From: Alnus glutinosa
Taxonomy: Eukaryota > Streptophyta > Magnoliopsida > Fagales > Betulaceae
DNA length: 64,000 nt
Assembly: GCF_958979055.1 (NCBI RefSeq)
Contig: NC_084892.1
Span: forward strand, 4,295,501 to 4,359,500
Direction of reading: 5' to 3'
Part shown: positions 35,340-46,811 of the stretch, piece by piece
How positions within the stretch are numbered: the stretch's first letter is position 1
Layout of the letters: each line of letters starts with the position of its first letter
The notes under the pieces: generated by a model
Told to the model about the DNA's origin: nothing
Databases searched by the model: none
What the model saw: only the letters and a program-made list of their open reading frames with translations
Made by a program: the position numbers and the translations under genes

Positions 35340-35770
35340 CCCACTGCCTGAAACTCCTCACATCCAACACCAGCATTCACTGGCGAAAAGTTGTATCAGG
35401 GTGAGCGGGTTTTACCGCATAAAGTAGGCGCTGGCCATCTCGTGGCTGGCGTCGTTCCGTGTGAAGAGCTCGACACCGGAACTAGGGACCCTTGCGGACC
35501 GTTTGGATTCTCGACGTGGGTTGCCATGAAAACCCGCATAAGGCTGAGCGGGTTTTCGCCACATGCAGTAGGCACCAACCCATAAGGGCTGGCGTCGTTC
35601 GGAATGGAAGAGCAGTGGCCTCTCCCATCACTAGAACTGGTGGCCCATAAGGGCCACCTGGTTCCTGGGTAAACGGCTACCCAGAAGGGTCGCCGTTGCT
35701 GTTAAAGCAGCGTCCCACAGTGTCCGTGCATAAGGCGGTAGCAGATCCGGCCAGCGTTCATGGTGGGAAA
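35340..35770 (+). repeat. GC-rich leader with imperfect direct repeats in the second copia element
   Basis: Blocks GAGCGGGTTTT...GTAGGC and GGCTGGCGTCGTTC...GAAGAG occur twice about 135 bases apart, followed by paired GGCCCATAAGGGCC-like stretches. The segment is far more GC-rich than its surroundings. Confidence 0.6.
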
Positions 35771-35949
35771 AAAAAAAACTAAAGAAGAAGAAGAAGAAAC
35801 GGTGCATGTGCATTCTTTTTCGGGCTAGGGAATTTTAATCTGATCCGGGTCGGGTTGGGATACGGGTAAGGTTTCATACCCATAAAAGGATTCCGGGTCA
35901 AGGGTTATTATTTTTGGGTAGGGTTTTTAAAACCCATGTAGTTTTGGCC

Positions 35950-36821
35950 TAGGCTTGGCAATTCGGGTTTGCAAGTCGGGTTCGTGTCGACTCTATTGCA
36001 CAATCGGGTTCAACACGAACCCGACCTAATTAATAATAAGGTCAAAACTTGTAACCCAGACACGACCCAATTGTGAACCGGGTTACACGACACGAACCCG
36101 ATGAACCCGTGCCCACCCCACAACCTCAATCCGCACTGCAGTCACAGGAGATTAGGAGAAAAGAAAAGACCCAAACAACACAATCCGACCATGGTTTGCA
36201 AACCCAGATCACACGGGAAACCGTTTTCACAACCAACAAGCGCCAAATCTAGGGCTCCCAAGTTCGCAAACCGAAAACTTAAAAAGACATAGCACTAAGC
36301 CGCTGATTCGCTGAACCTCAAACGGCGTGAAGCCATGAGTGTGAACAGTGAACCCGAAAGTGAAGGCCGCGTGAAGCCATGAGTGTGAACCCGTGAGTAC
36401 GTCCTATCCGAAGGTGAAGCTATGCGGCTGTGCGGCTATGCCTGTGAAGAGTCAAGATAGTGAAGTAAAAAGAAAAGTGATGGTGGAAGACTGAAAGTGT
36501 GAAAGGAGCTAAGGAAGGGAGGCATGTGGCGTGCGACGTGCGACGTGAAGATGGTGAAGTGAAAACATTGAAAAATAAAGTGATGCGGGTTACGCAAGTA
36601 GGGTTTTGCCTTGGACCAAAAGACTGGCAAAAGTGACGTTTAAAATAAATAAATAAATTGGGTCATAATCGTGTTTGGCGGGTCACCTGCGGGTTGACCC
36701 GCCAGACATAATTATAAATGATCCGATTATGACCCGAACCCGATAAAGCCAAACCCAAACCCAATTTTTTTGTGTTATGTTCATGCCGAGTTCGCGGGTC
36801 ATGTCAAAATTGCCAAGCCTA
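35950..36821. mobile_element. Non-autonomous hAT element (872 bases) with perfect 8-base target duplication
   Basis: It starts TAGGCTTGGCAATTCGGG and ends in the inverted form (AAATTGCCAAGCCTA). TTTTGGCC flanks both ends (35942-35949 and 36822-36829). It has many short inverted GGGTT/AACCC blocks and no transposase. It sits inside another element-like stretch (about 35823-36960) with GACCCG-rich inverted ends, so two miniature elements appear nested. Confidence 0.85.
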
Positions 36822-37459
36822 TTTTGGCCCATTTAAGTGGGCTGACCTGATTTGGGCCAGCACTATGCAAAAAACCCAAAATCCCGACCTGACCCGAATT
36901 TTAGGTTAAATGTCTAACCCGACCCGATTAAGCGGGTTAACCCAGTTGAGCCAGCCCATTACAGTAGCCTTTAAATAAAATAAAAGGTTGGGCTTATATG
37001 AGGATAGAATTTGGGACCTTCATGTCCATATAAAGTGACAAGCTTCAAACCATTCAGCTATACATGGTTTTATGTTTTCTTATTAAAGTTTTATTCCTCT
37101 TATGATTTACAGTGTTGTGTATTAAAACAATTGTTTCTTTAATACATGATATTGAAAATATATTTGATTGTTTGATTTATATTATTTAAATATAAATTGC
37201 TTGATGCCTAGACCTAAGAATAATTAACAATACCATATATGCTGGTATGTTTATAATCATATCCAATATTGCAATGTCTAGAAAAGTTCTAGCTAGGAAA
37301 GTCTTGGGATTTAAGTGTGTCCAAGTGACCCCCTTCACTTTCGTGGGAACTCACCTGGTTGCACCTTGAAAAATGCTGTTTACCCCATTTAGGTATTTGT
37401 TTGTTATATTCTTGGGGCCATTTATGGGGCATCTATAAAGTTGTTAGATGTTAATGAAG

Positions 37460-37705
37460 TTGCAATTATCATAATAATTTTGGGAGAGCCACAACATCCT
37501 AATTTTTAATGATAATTACATCAGGATTACACACACGTAATTATCATAATAATTTTGGGAGAGCCACAGCATCTTATTTTTATGATAATTACATCAGGGA
37601 ATGAACATCATAAAGAATTTTATTAGATGTTCATAAATTGCAGTGTGATTATTATGATTTTGGGAAAGCCACAGCATCTCAATTTTATAATAATTACATA
37701 AAGAT
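37460..37705 (+). repeat. Three tandem copies of an 80-90 base unit in the second copia element
   Basis: Each unit has AATTATCATAATAATTTTGGG, GAGCCACA(A/G)CATC and ATAATTACATCAG-like blocks; part of the non-coding leader. Confidence 0.75.
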
Positions 37706-38399
37706 CATACACATGAACTTCATATGAAAAATTAATATCGTCTTGTAATTAATTTATAAATTTAATTACTTATCCTCACAGGGAAGTTTTTATTTTTATG
37801 ACTTAATTAGAATAAGATAACAAATTTAGTATTAAAAGTAAAATTTCTCTCGGTTGCCCACAGGTACGGAGAATTTTATTTATTAATATTTAAATTTGTT
37901 TTTAGTCTTATTAATAAATAGTAAATTTCATGCGTGATGCAGCCTTTGCCCACAGGTAGGTTGAAATTTACTATTTAAATTGGCATTGGTTAATTTAAAA
38001 TAAAGTTACTTCATAACATTAAAGTTTTCCTATTTTATTTTCTTGGTCATTGCAGCTATTCTTATTACTCTACATTTTGGTAGTTTTATATTCCAATCCT
38101 TTATGGTAATATTTTTTCTGACTGGAAAAAAATTAATATTCCTTTTCATTTAAGTGTTTCTAATCCTATTATGGGAATGAAAGATATTATAGTTTAGCTT
38201 AAGTCCATAAAGGTTGAGATTTTTTGAGTCATTAGTGGTTTATTTCATTTTTTGAATTCTCTCTTCTAAGTGTAGAATTTTATCTTGTAATACACATAAG
38301 GATAAATGGTTAGTAAAAAAACTTCTAACCATGTGTGTTCAAGAATATGAGAGAATCCATAAAGCGTTCACATTATTATTTAGGAAAAGACCAATAAAT

Positions 38400-41130
38400 G
38401 CAATCATGTCCATCAGTTAAAGCATGAGAATAAGGTGCCAATGAAGTATTATGGCAATCAAGATACTTATTTCTCATGCAATAAGAAAAATTAAGGGCAA
38501 ATAAAGAAAGATTGCAAGAAGAATGAGAAATGACTTAAAATAAAGATAATTTCATATATTTAATATGTCGTGAATCTCTTGTAGTGACTCATTCAAATAT
38601 GTTGTGGATTGATTATGGTTTAACAATCCACGTTGTCAACACAAATGCAGAGTCTTCTTAAAACGAATAACACGTGTTTATAATTGAAGGTTGTTAAGAT
38701 CTATAAGTTAATTTTAAAATTCAGTTATATTTTGACCTCAAAATATTTTATAGTCCATAATCTTTTAGAAATTTATTTTCTAGTTTAGTTTGTTAAAAAA
38801 TTTCAATTTTATTTTAAACTTTAAATTTTTCTTATTTTTGGTGGAATATTGGTTGGGGGTTTATTTAAAATCTATTTAAAATTGATCTATGTCCCAAATT
38901 TTGAAACAAAATTATTTCTGTATATTGATGTTGACATAAAGTGGAGTCTATATGAATTTAAAAAATGCTCTTGTTATGGCTTTGGAGATTGAAATATATC
39001 TTCATACAGAAAATAAAAGTCAGTAATTTACTAACTTTGGTACTTGTATAATGGAAAGCATACCAACAAGACTACTAAAGGTGCCGAAGAGAGCCTTTTG
39101 AGATTCTTGAGATCATGTACATTGAAAGGTGTTGACATTTTCATACTCATTGCCTAAATGGTCAGAGATATTCTTATCTCTTTTAGTGATGGCTATATAA
39201 GGTTTATGTATCTCTATCTTCTAAATGATAAGTCTGAGGTATTGAATGCTTTCAATACCTATAAGGAAGAAAAAGAGAAACAACATGAAGATCATAAGAT
39301 CTGATATAGGCAAAGAATATTATGGTAGGTACACACAAAAGCAAAATTATTAGTAATACTAATTTGTTATTACCCTTATAGAGTAAAGCTTTGAAGACCG
39401 TTGTGTATATGTTAAACAGGATTCCATTTAAAGTTGTCCTTAAGACACCTTTTATAAACTCGATGGAAGCCAAGTTTAAATTATTTATGCATATGGGGTT
39501 GCCTTGCTAAAGAAGGAATTTATAATCCTCGCCTAAGGAAATTAGACCCAAGGACAACCAGCGGTCATTTTGTTGGCTATGCGGTAAACTCAAAATGATT
39601 CAGGTTTTACTGTCCTTCTCATAGTACTAGGATTATTAAGTCTATAAATGCAAAATTTTGGAGGATACTGATCCTAGTATGAGTGCTAATCCACAAATAA
39701 CAGAATTAGTGGAAGCACGAGAGTTGGCCAAATCTCCTCATCACAGATGAAGATTGATTGTATTCAGGGAAAATCAGATTGATTATCCTGAGCCACAATC
39801 AGTCCTAGAACAACCGGTTCATGAAGAACAGGGAAATCAATTTGGTCCTCCTGAGCCACAACCAGTTCTAGAACAACCAACTCATACAGAACAGGTTCAG
39901 AATGAGTCTACTCTCCAATTGCAAAATGCAGAGGGAGTGGAATTAAGAAAGTCCTATAGAATAAGGAGACCAGCAATCTCTACAGATTATGTTGTATACC
40001 TCCAAGAGTCTGACTTTGATGTTGAATCTAAGGATGATCCAAGTGTGTTTTCACAAGCCATTAGTGGGGATAACTCCACATTATGGTACGATGCTAAAGA
40101 ATTCTATTTATGGGCTGTGACAGATCTCTCATCGATGAAATACTTTTTACAAGGTTATTGCTTCATTATTTATTGAAAACCTTGTTAATTAGTATATATA
40201 CCTTAAGGTCAGTGAGAGTACAGTAATCTTTCTAGTCCTATATGTAGATATTATTTTTGTAAATGGTGATTTACATTTGCTACATGAAGTTTCTTTCACA
40301 AAACTTTGAAATGAAAGATTTAGGTGAAACCTTTTATATCTTTTGACATAGAGATTCACATAGACATAAAGAATATTAACATTGTCTCGGAAAGGCTTAC
40401 ATTGAAAAAGTTTTGGAAATATTTAGGATAAAGGATTTTACACCTTCAGTAGCAATTAAGAGGAACTAATTCAACAAAGATTAATGTCCCAAAATGTATT
40501 GGAATAAGGGCAGATGAAAAGTTTTTTTGTAAACATCTGCATTATGCAACCTAATGCAAGCATATGCTTGCACTAGACTTAACCATTACACTGAAAGTAA
40601 GAATACTGGGTCAATAAAGTGCTGCAAATAAAGTCTTATGGTATATTCAAGGAACCAAGAAGTACAACTTAACCTAAAGATACACTTTCCATTTAGAGGT
40701 GGTTAGTTGTTCAAATTTGAGTTTTGCTGATTGTGTAGATAGTAGAAAGTCTACTTTAGGGTATATATCTTTTTATTGAGGGATAGATCCTAGAGATGCA
40801 GTATGCAGACTATAGTTGCTACGTCTACCAAGAAAGCTAAAATTCTAGCGTGTTATGAATTTGGTACACATGCATGATGGATGAGTAATTTTGTTAAAAG
40901 TCTCAACATTATCGATTTTACAGTTAGACCATAAAGATACTATGCGGTAATTCTACTATAATTTTCTTTTATAAGAATAAAGAGTAGAAGTAAAAGCAAA
41001 TCGACATCCATTATCTCAATACAAGAGATAACATTAAGAGACATAAAGGGTCTATTGAGCATATAAGTACTAAATTAATGATTGCAGATCCCATGACTAA
41101 AAGTTTACCGGTAAAGAAAGTATAAAGTCA
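38400..41130 (+). pseudogene. Remnant copia polyprotein of the second copia element
   Basis: Recognisable pieces, in broken frames, are a decayed zinc knuckle near 38450-38520, a protease-like LWIDYGLTIHVV near 38600, integrase-side VYMLNRIPFKVVLKTPF near 39400-39460 and TTSGHFVGYAVNSK near 39555, then RKSYRIRRPAISTDYVVYLQE near 39950. Reverse transcriptase is mostly deleted, but LYVDDI near 40240 and RNase H pieces (RKSTLGYI near 40750) remain. Frameshifts and stops are dense. Confidence 0.75.
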
Positions 41131-41527
41131 TGCGGATTATTTAGACTCATTAATTCATTTTTTTCTTGTTTTGTCTCTTTTGGTCTATAGACATGAAGTT
41201 ATTATAATAAAGATTTTGTGCACATTTGTTATTTTATCCACGAGGATAAATAAAGTTTGGACCTGAATGACTTATAGGAAGTTCATTCATAAAGCTTTAC
41301 TATCCATAAAGTATTCATTTGATGAGTGTTTTACATTGTGATATATAGAAGGAATGACCTAATTTTATAATAGTTTTACCACCATGATTCATGTGAAACA
41401 TTTCTTATCTGAGTGGGAGGATTCCATAAGTGATTGGCCAAATTACAAAACCTAATACCATAAGGTCATGTGTCATAAAGGCCAAGTGAGAGAATGTGAG
41501 ATATTATCTCCATATATGGCCTATATG

Positions 41528-44500
41528 CAGGGGTGGAGGCACGGTGAAGGGTGGGGGGGGCCATGGCCCCCCCTCCCCCCCCAAAAAAAATTGACTTCTA
41601 ATTTTTTTTATTATTATTAGTAATGCATTAATGGCCCCTACAAAAAATGAATTCAACCCCCCTAATGTTTTTTTCTTAAAAAAAAAAAAAAAAAAATTAT
41701 CCTCAAGCCTCAGTGTTGTAGTTCAAGCACTTAAATCTTTTAAAAAAAAAATTCATAATAATAATAATTAAAAAAAAAAACCCAACAACAACAGCAAACC
41801 ATACCAAAAACAAGGAAAAAAAAAAATAGCTACGCAGTACGCAGCAGATAGGGTCCTAGGGAAATAAATAAATAAATAATGTTGACAGACGCCGCAGACA
41901 TGAGACAACAATCAAATCCTCTCCACACAGCAAATATGAAATCACTGAAATGTCAATCAAAAAAATTCACACTTCACAAGAGAAAAGGGGGCAAACCAAA
42001 TTGATTTTCAGTTTTCAACTCCCTCAAATTTTCCTCACTAACTCTCTGTCAAGTATCACCCAAACCCCAAAAAAAAGAAAAAAAATGTTGTGGTTCAGTC
42101 TTGAAAATACTGAGGCTCAGAGGGGAGAGAACTGAGATTTGAGAGGCTGTGCATCCACCGTCTTCCACGCACCCGACGCTGCGTCGCACCACCACCAGCG
42201 TCCAGCGCGCGGTCCAGGCTGTCCATCTAGCCTCGAGACACTGTCTTCTATCACTGTGAGACATTGAGACGTGAGTTATCTGCTCTAGTATCTACGCTAT
42301 TTTTTTTCTATGCTGTGTTTGAGAGAGGCGTGAGATGACGAAATGTTGTGTTTGAGAGTCTGAAACTTTGAGGGAGGTGTGAGGGGAGAAATGAAATTGA
42401 GGAAATGAGGAAAATGAAATTAGGAATATTGTAGATTTGTCATTTGTGGAAGCCAGAAGGATAAAGCTTAGACGGTCCTAGAAAGTGTAAATTAGAAAAA
42501 CTAAAAAACCCACTTTGACTTAATGACTTCAATGCTTTGATGTGTGGGACTATCAGACCATGGGTGTGACCGAAGGGACTGGGGAGACCGGGAGAGAATT
42601 GAAAAATGTGGTGGAAGTTTTTTTTTTTTTTTTTTTTTTGATGAAAAGATTCATTCTTTTCAAAAGAGACCACTAGACATGTTAGAAGTTCTGGAAGGTT
42701 TTGATTTTAGATATGAGATTTTTTTTTTTTTTTTAAAGGAATCAAATGATTAAAATTTCAAATATGATTATGTGATTAATGTAAGAAAATAATCAATTAA
42801 TCAAATATGCTTTGTTAATATTTATCTTTGAATGATAAAAAAATTTTATATTTGTTTTTATTATTATTATTATTATTTTCAGTATTTAGTCTAGATAGAA
42901 TTCTTAAGAAGCTTACAAAATAAATACACAAAAAAAGAAAATTAAGTATGCCTTTTTTCTTTTTCTTTTTTTTTTTTTATTGTGTTCCATAATTTATTTT
43001 TCTAATTTATTATTATTATTATTATTGATTTGCAGCATTCAGCTAGCACATTATTGTCTTTGATTTGTTTTCAAGAAACTCTTTAAGCTCAAGATAACAT
43101 TGATTCACTGAAAGGTACTCATTTTTCTCGTACCATATTAATTGTGCTTAGTTTATTTGTCAAGTAGTTTATATTTTTTTGTGTTTGCTATTTTGGCTAG
43201 ATTAAGATTTTTTATAGTTACTTTGATTATTGATTTTTTTTTTCTTCTAATTTGATGGGTTTTTTGATTTAGTTAATTTTTCGTTGCTTTTTTGGTTGTT
43301 AATGCTAATAAGAACTATTATAAGTAAAAAAATTCTAATAAATATCTTATATTTCTAGGTAGTTTTTGGTTAATTTATTAATATATAAATTTTTCTTACA
43401 GCTTAGCAAATGAGCAGACAAGGAACAATCGATTCATTCTTTAAAAAAAAATATGCGAATCATTCAGAGGTTAATAGTGATACATCTTTAAATAGACCGT
43501 TAGCAACGGATCTTAATGCTTCAGTGACTGATGAGCGGCCTTCCAAATGTCCAAGAATCCTTCCCGAAGAAATTGATGCCACCTCTTGGCAACGTGATCT
43601 AGGAAAACGTCTGCAAATATGGGAATTTCCTATAAACTTACAAGATAAAATGCAACGTGCTTATCTTAGAGCTGGCCCATGTCAACCTATTCTTAAACCT
43701 ACAGAATATCCAGTTTCAGGACCGGAGAATCATCGTCATCGATTTTAAGCTTCTTGGTTTCAGACATACTCAACTTAGTTGGAGTATTCGGAATCAAAGG
43801 ATACTATCTTTTGTCATCCATGTTACATTTTTGCTAAGAAATCAACAAGCCGCCCAGGATCAGATGCATTTACAGTGAAAGGTTTTAAGAATTGGAAAAA
43901 TGTGAACGATGGAATGAATTGTCCTTTAATAGGGCATATGGGGACAGATCCAAATTCACCACATAAAATTGTTGTGAAATGTTGTGAAGATTTAAAAAAT
44001 TATTCATGGCATATTGGCAAGTTGATTGAAAAACAGTTATCACAAGAAATAGAGAATAATCGATTGCGGCTCAAAACCTCAATAGATAGTGTTTGATGGC
44101 TAGCATTCCAAACGTGTGCATTTAAAGGTCATGATGAAAGCTCCGACTAAAAAAATCAAGGTAAACTTCATTGAATTGATAAAGTTTTTAGCAAATTTTA
44201 ATGATAAAGTTGATAGAGTTGTGTTGACAAATGCTCCACGGAATGCCAAATATACATCACTCCAAATTCAAAAAGAAATTTTGCATATCTTTGCAACTAA
44301 AGTATAAGATGTGATTCGCAAAGAAATTGGGGATGCTAAATTTTGCATTCTTGTTGATGAAGTTCGAGATGAGTAAAAAATGGAGCAAATGACAATCATT
44401 TTGAGATTTGTTGATAAAGATGGTTTTATTCGAGAGAGATTCTTTCATATTGTCCATGTCAAAGATACTACTGCATTAACTTTAAAAAAGAAGATATGTG

Positions 44501-46142
44501 ATGTCACTTCTTGTAACGACCTCAAAATTCAGAATATTTAAGGTTAGGGATATGATGGAGGTAATAATATGCGTGGTGAATGGAATGGGCTACAAGCTTC
44601 ATTTCTTAGAGAATGTCCATATGCATATTATGTGCATTGCTTTGCTCATAAGCTACAATTAGCTTTGGTTGCAGCGTTTAGAGAAGCAAAATCTGTTCAT
44701 CAATTCTTTGAGAATTTGAATTTTGTCATCAACATTGTTGTTGGTTCTTCAAAACGCAATGATGAATTGCAATCTGCTCAAGTTGCTGAGATTGAAAGTA
44801 TGATTGCTTCTAATGAAATTGAGACTGGAAGGGGGGCAAACCAAATTGGTACTTTGCAACGACCTGGAGATACTCGATGGTCTTCTCATTTTGATTCTGT
44901 TTGTAGCTTGATAAGAATGTTTCATGCTACTTGTTCAGTTCTCGACATTATCTCAAAGGAGGGAACCAACTATTCTCAACGCAGTGATGCTGAAGCGGCT
45001 TATATGGTATTAACATATTTGAATTTGTTTTGATATTGCATTAGATGAAAGAGATTATGGGATTTACTAATTGTTTTTGTCAAGCTTTGCAACAAAATTC
45101 TCAAGACATTTTAAATACCGTGAAAGTGGTTTCAACTACAAAATCACTTCTTCAAAATTTGAGAAATGAAAAGTGAGAGCATTTCCTTGATACTGTTAAA
45201 TCATTTTGTGAAAAAAATGAAATTGATGTTCTTGATATGAATGCTCGTTACACTAGAGCTCGAGTAGATCATGTCGCCAAAATGAAGAATCTTCCATGAC
45301 AATGGAGCATCATTTTAGAATTGATGTATTTATTACTGCAATAGACTTTCAATTGCAAGAAATAGATAATAGATTTAGTGAGCATGCAGTGGAACTTCTT
45401 CGTCTTAGTGCCGCTTTAAGCCCTCAAGATGCATACAAATCATTTAAGATCAATGATATATGCAGCTTAGTTAAGAAATTCTATCCTCAAGATTTTATTG
45501 AGCAAGAGAAAATCATTTTGAGATTTCAATTGGATCATTATAAGCTTGATGTGCCAAAACATTCAGATTTTCAGAATATGTTCACTTTATCTGAGTTGTG
45601 CAGAGGATTAGCAATTTCAGGAAAATCGAAGATTTATAATTTGATTGACAAGTTGATTCGCCTAGTGTTGACTTTTCCTGTTTCTACCGCTACTACTAAA
45701 CGAGCATTTTTTGCCATGAAACTTGTAAAAACTAAATTACGTAGTAGAATGGAAGATGAGTTTCTAGCAGATAATTTGGTAGTTTATATCGAGAAAGAAA
45801 TTCTTAAGGATTTCATGACAGAGGTGATAATGGATGAGTTTTATTCCATGAAAAACCGTCAACGTTGAGCACAATTCGAATGAGATATGAAGTTCTTTTT
45901 TGATTTTTTTTTTTTTTTTTTTTTTGTACATGTCTATAGCAAACTAGAACACTTTTGTATTCGAAAGAACAGTTATTTTTAAATATGATTTTATAGACAT
46001 GTAACTTTTGTATACAGTTATAACTTATGATTTATTATGAAGTTAAGTTTAACTGTTTAAGACTTGTTTTCTTTTATTTTACAAGCGGGCGCACATATTT
46101 AGGTTCAGCCCCCCCACCAACTAATTCTTGGCTCCGCCCCTG
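41528..46142 (+). mobile_element. hAT DNA transposon (4.6 kb), inserted in a copia 3' LTR
   Basis: It starts CAGGGGTGGAGGC and ends GGCTCCGCCCCTG (imperfect inverted ends). CCTATATG is duplicated at 41520-41527 and 46143-46150, the 8 bases expected for hAT. Removing the element rejoins the LTR sequence. It carries a decayed transposase of the TTF-finger/DUF4371 type. Confidence 0.92.
43410..45868 (+). pseudogene. hAT transposase (TTF zinc finger, DUF4371, dimerisation domain), inactive
   Basis: It starts MSRQGTIDSFFKKK, the usual start of plant zinc-finger MYM type 1-like transposases. A TTF-type finger region follows near 43780-43880 (DTIFCHPCYIFAKK). Then come HCFAHKLQLALVAA near 44635-44675, DTRWSSHFDS near 44870, and the C-terminal dimerisation block LVLTFPVSTATTKRAFFAMKL near 45665-45725. 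The frame breaks near 43745, 44095, 44305, 44375, 44540, 45030, 45175 and 45297. A full protein would be roughly 750-800 residues. Upstream 42100-43400 is a leader with poly-T tracts. Confidence 0.9.
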
Positions 46143-46150
46143 CCTATATG

Positions 46151-46462
46151 CCACATAAACGGTGTTTATTATATTTATTTTAATATAATATATGGTATTA
46201 TGGTTATGGTAATTTCTATTAATTTAGATTACCGTAATGGAATCGTTTAATTGATTTAAAATCAATTAATAATATTGTTTCCTTGATAGGAGGAACAATA
46301 CGATATTTACCATATTAGAAGATCACTCAAATAATATATTTTTGTTCTTCAGATATTCATAGAAATGCTTGAGCAAAGATGACTAGAAGTAAGCCTAAAT
46401 CCTGTTTTATTTATTTCCGTTGCGCATATTAGTTGAGTATAATATGTTTATATGTTCTAATA
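46151..46462 (+). repeat. Main part of the 3' LTR of the second copia element
   Basis: It continues the LTR begun at 41495-41527 after the hAT element. A deletion near 46314 removes the part found at 34853-34930 of the 5' LTR. Confidence 0.85.
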
Positions 46463-46811
46463 AAAAAAAACATATCTTGCTTAGACGCCATTGTAGGGGA
46501 AGGTGGGATGTTCGTCGATTATGGCTTTGAAGCCATATAAAATAATGGTTTACTACTCTCTTTCTCACCACACAGGATGCACAACAGGTGTTTGATAAAT
46601 GATATTCGGTATCCAAAGTTAAACTTCTAATCAATAGCGTTCAATAGCAGAATTCCATTATATAAAATGGCAATGTGACAAACACAATTGATATATATTG
46701 CTTCCAGAATCATTGACCAAGGAGATGGTTCCATCAATCCTTTGAAACCAAATGGTTTAGTTCAATTCCCTATAAAATGAGCCACAATGGCTCTAAGCTA
46801 GTCTTTTGATT
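46463..46811. other. 3' flank of MT copy D
   Basis: It resembles 1480-1860 downstream of copy B; no gene. Confidence 0.55.

Larger units (their letters stand above)
34664..46462 (+). mobile_element. Second copia LTR retrotransposon, old, with hAT-type insertions
   Basis: The 5' LTR (34664-35086) begins TGTGAGATATT and ends TTCTAACA. The 3' LTR is split into 41495-41527 and 46151-46462 by a hAT element and lacks about 75 bases. Flanks are A-runs, compatible with an AAAAA duplication but not diagnostic. Coding remnants lie at about 38400-41100. Non-coding repeats and miniature elements fill the leader. Confidence 0.85.

Noticed and set aside
36101-36292. 63-codon frame within the miniature hAT element
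   Set aside because: No family features, and it begins inside repeated element-end sequence.
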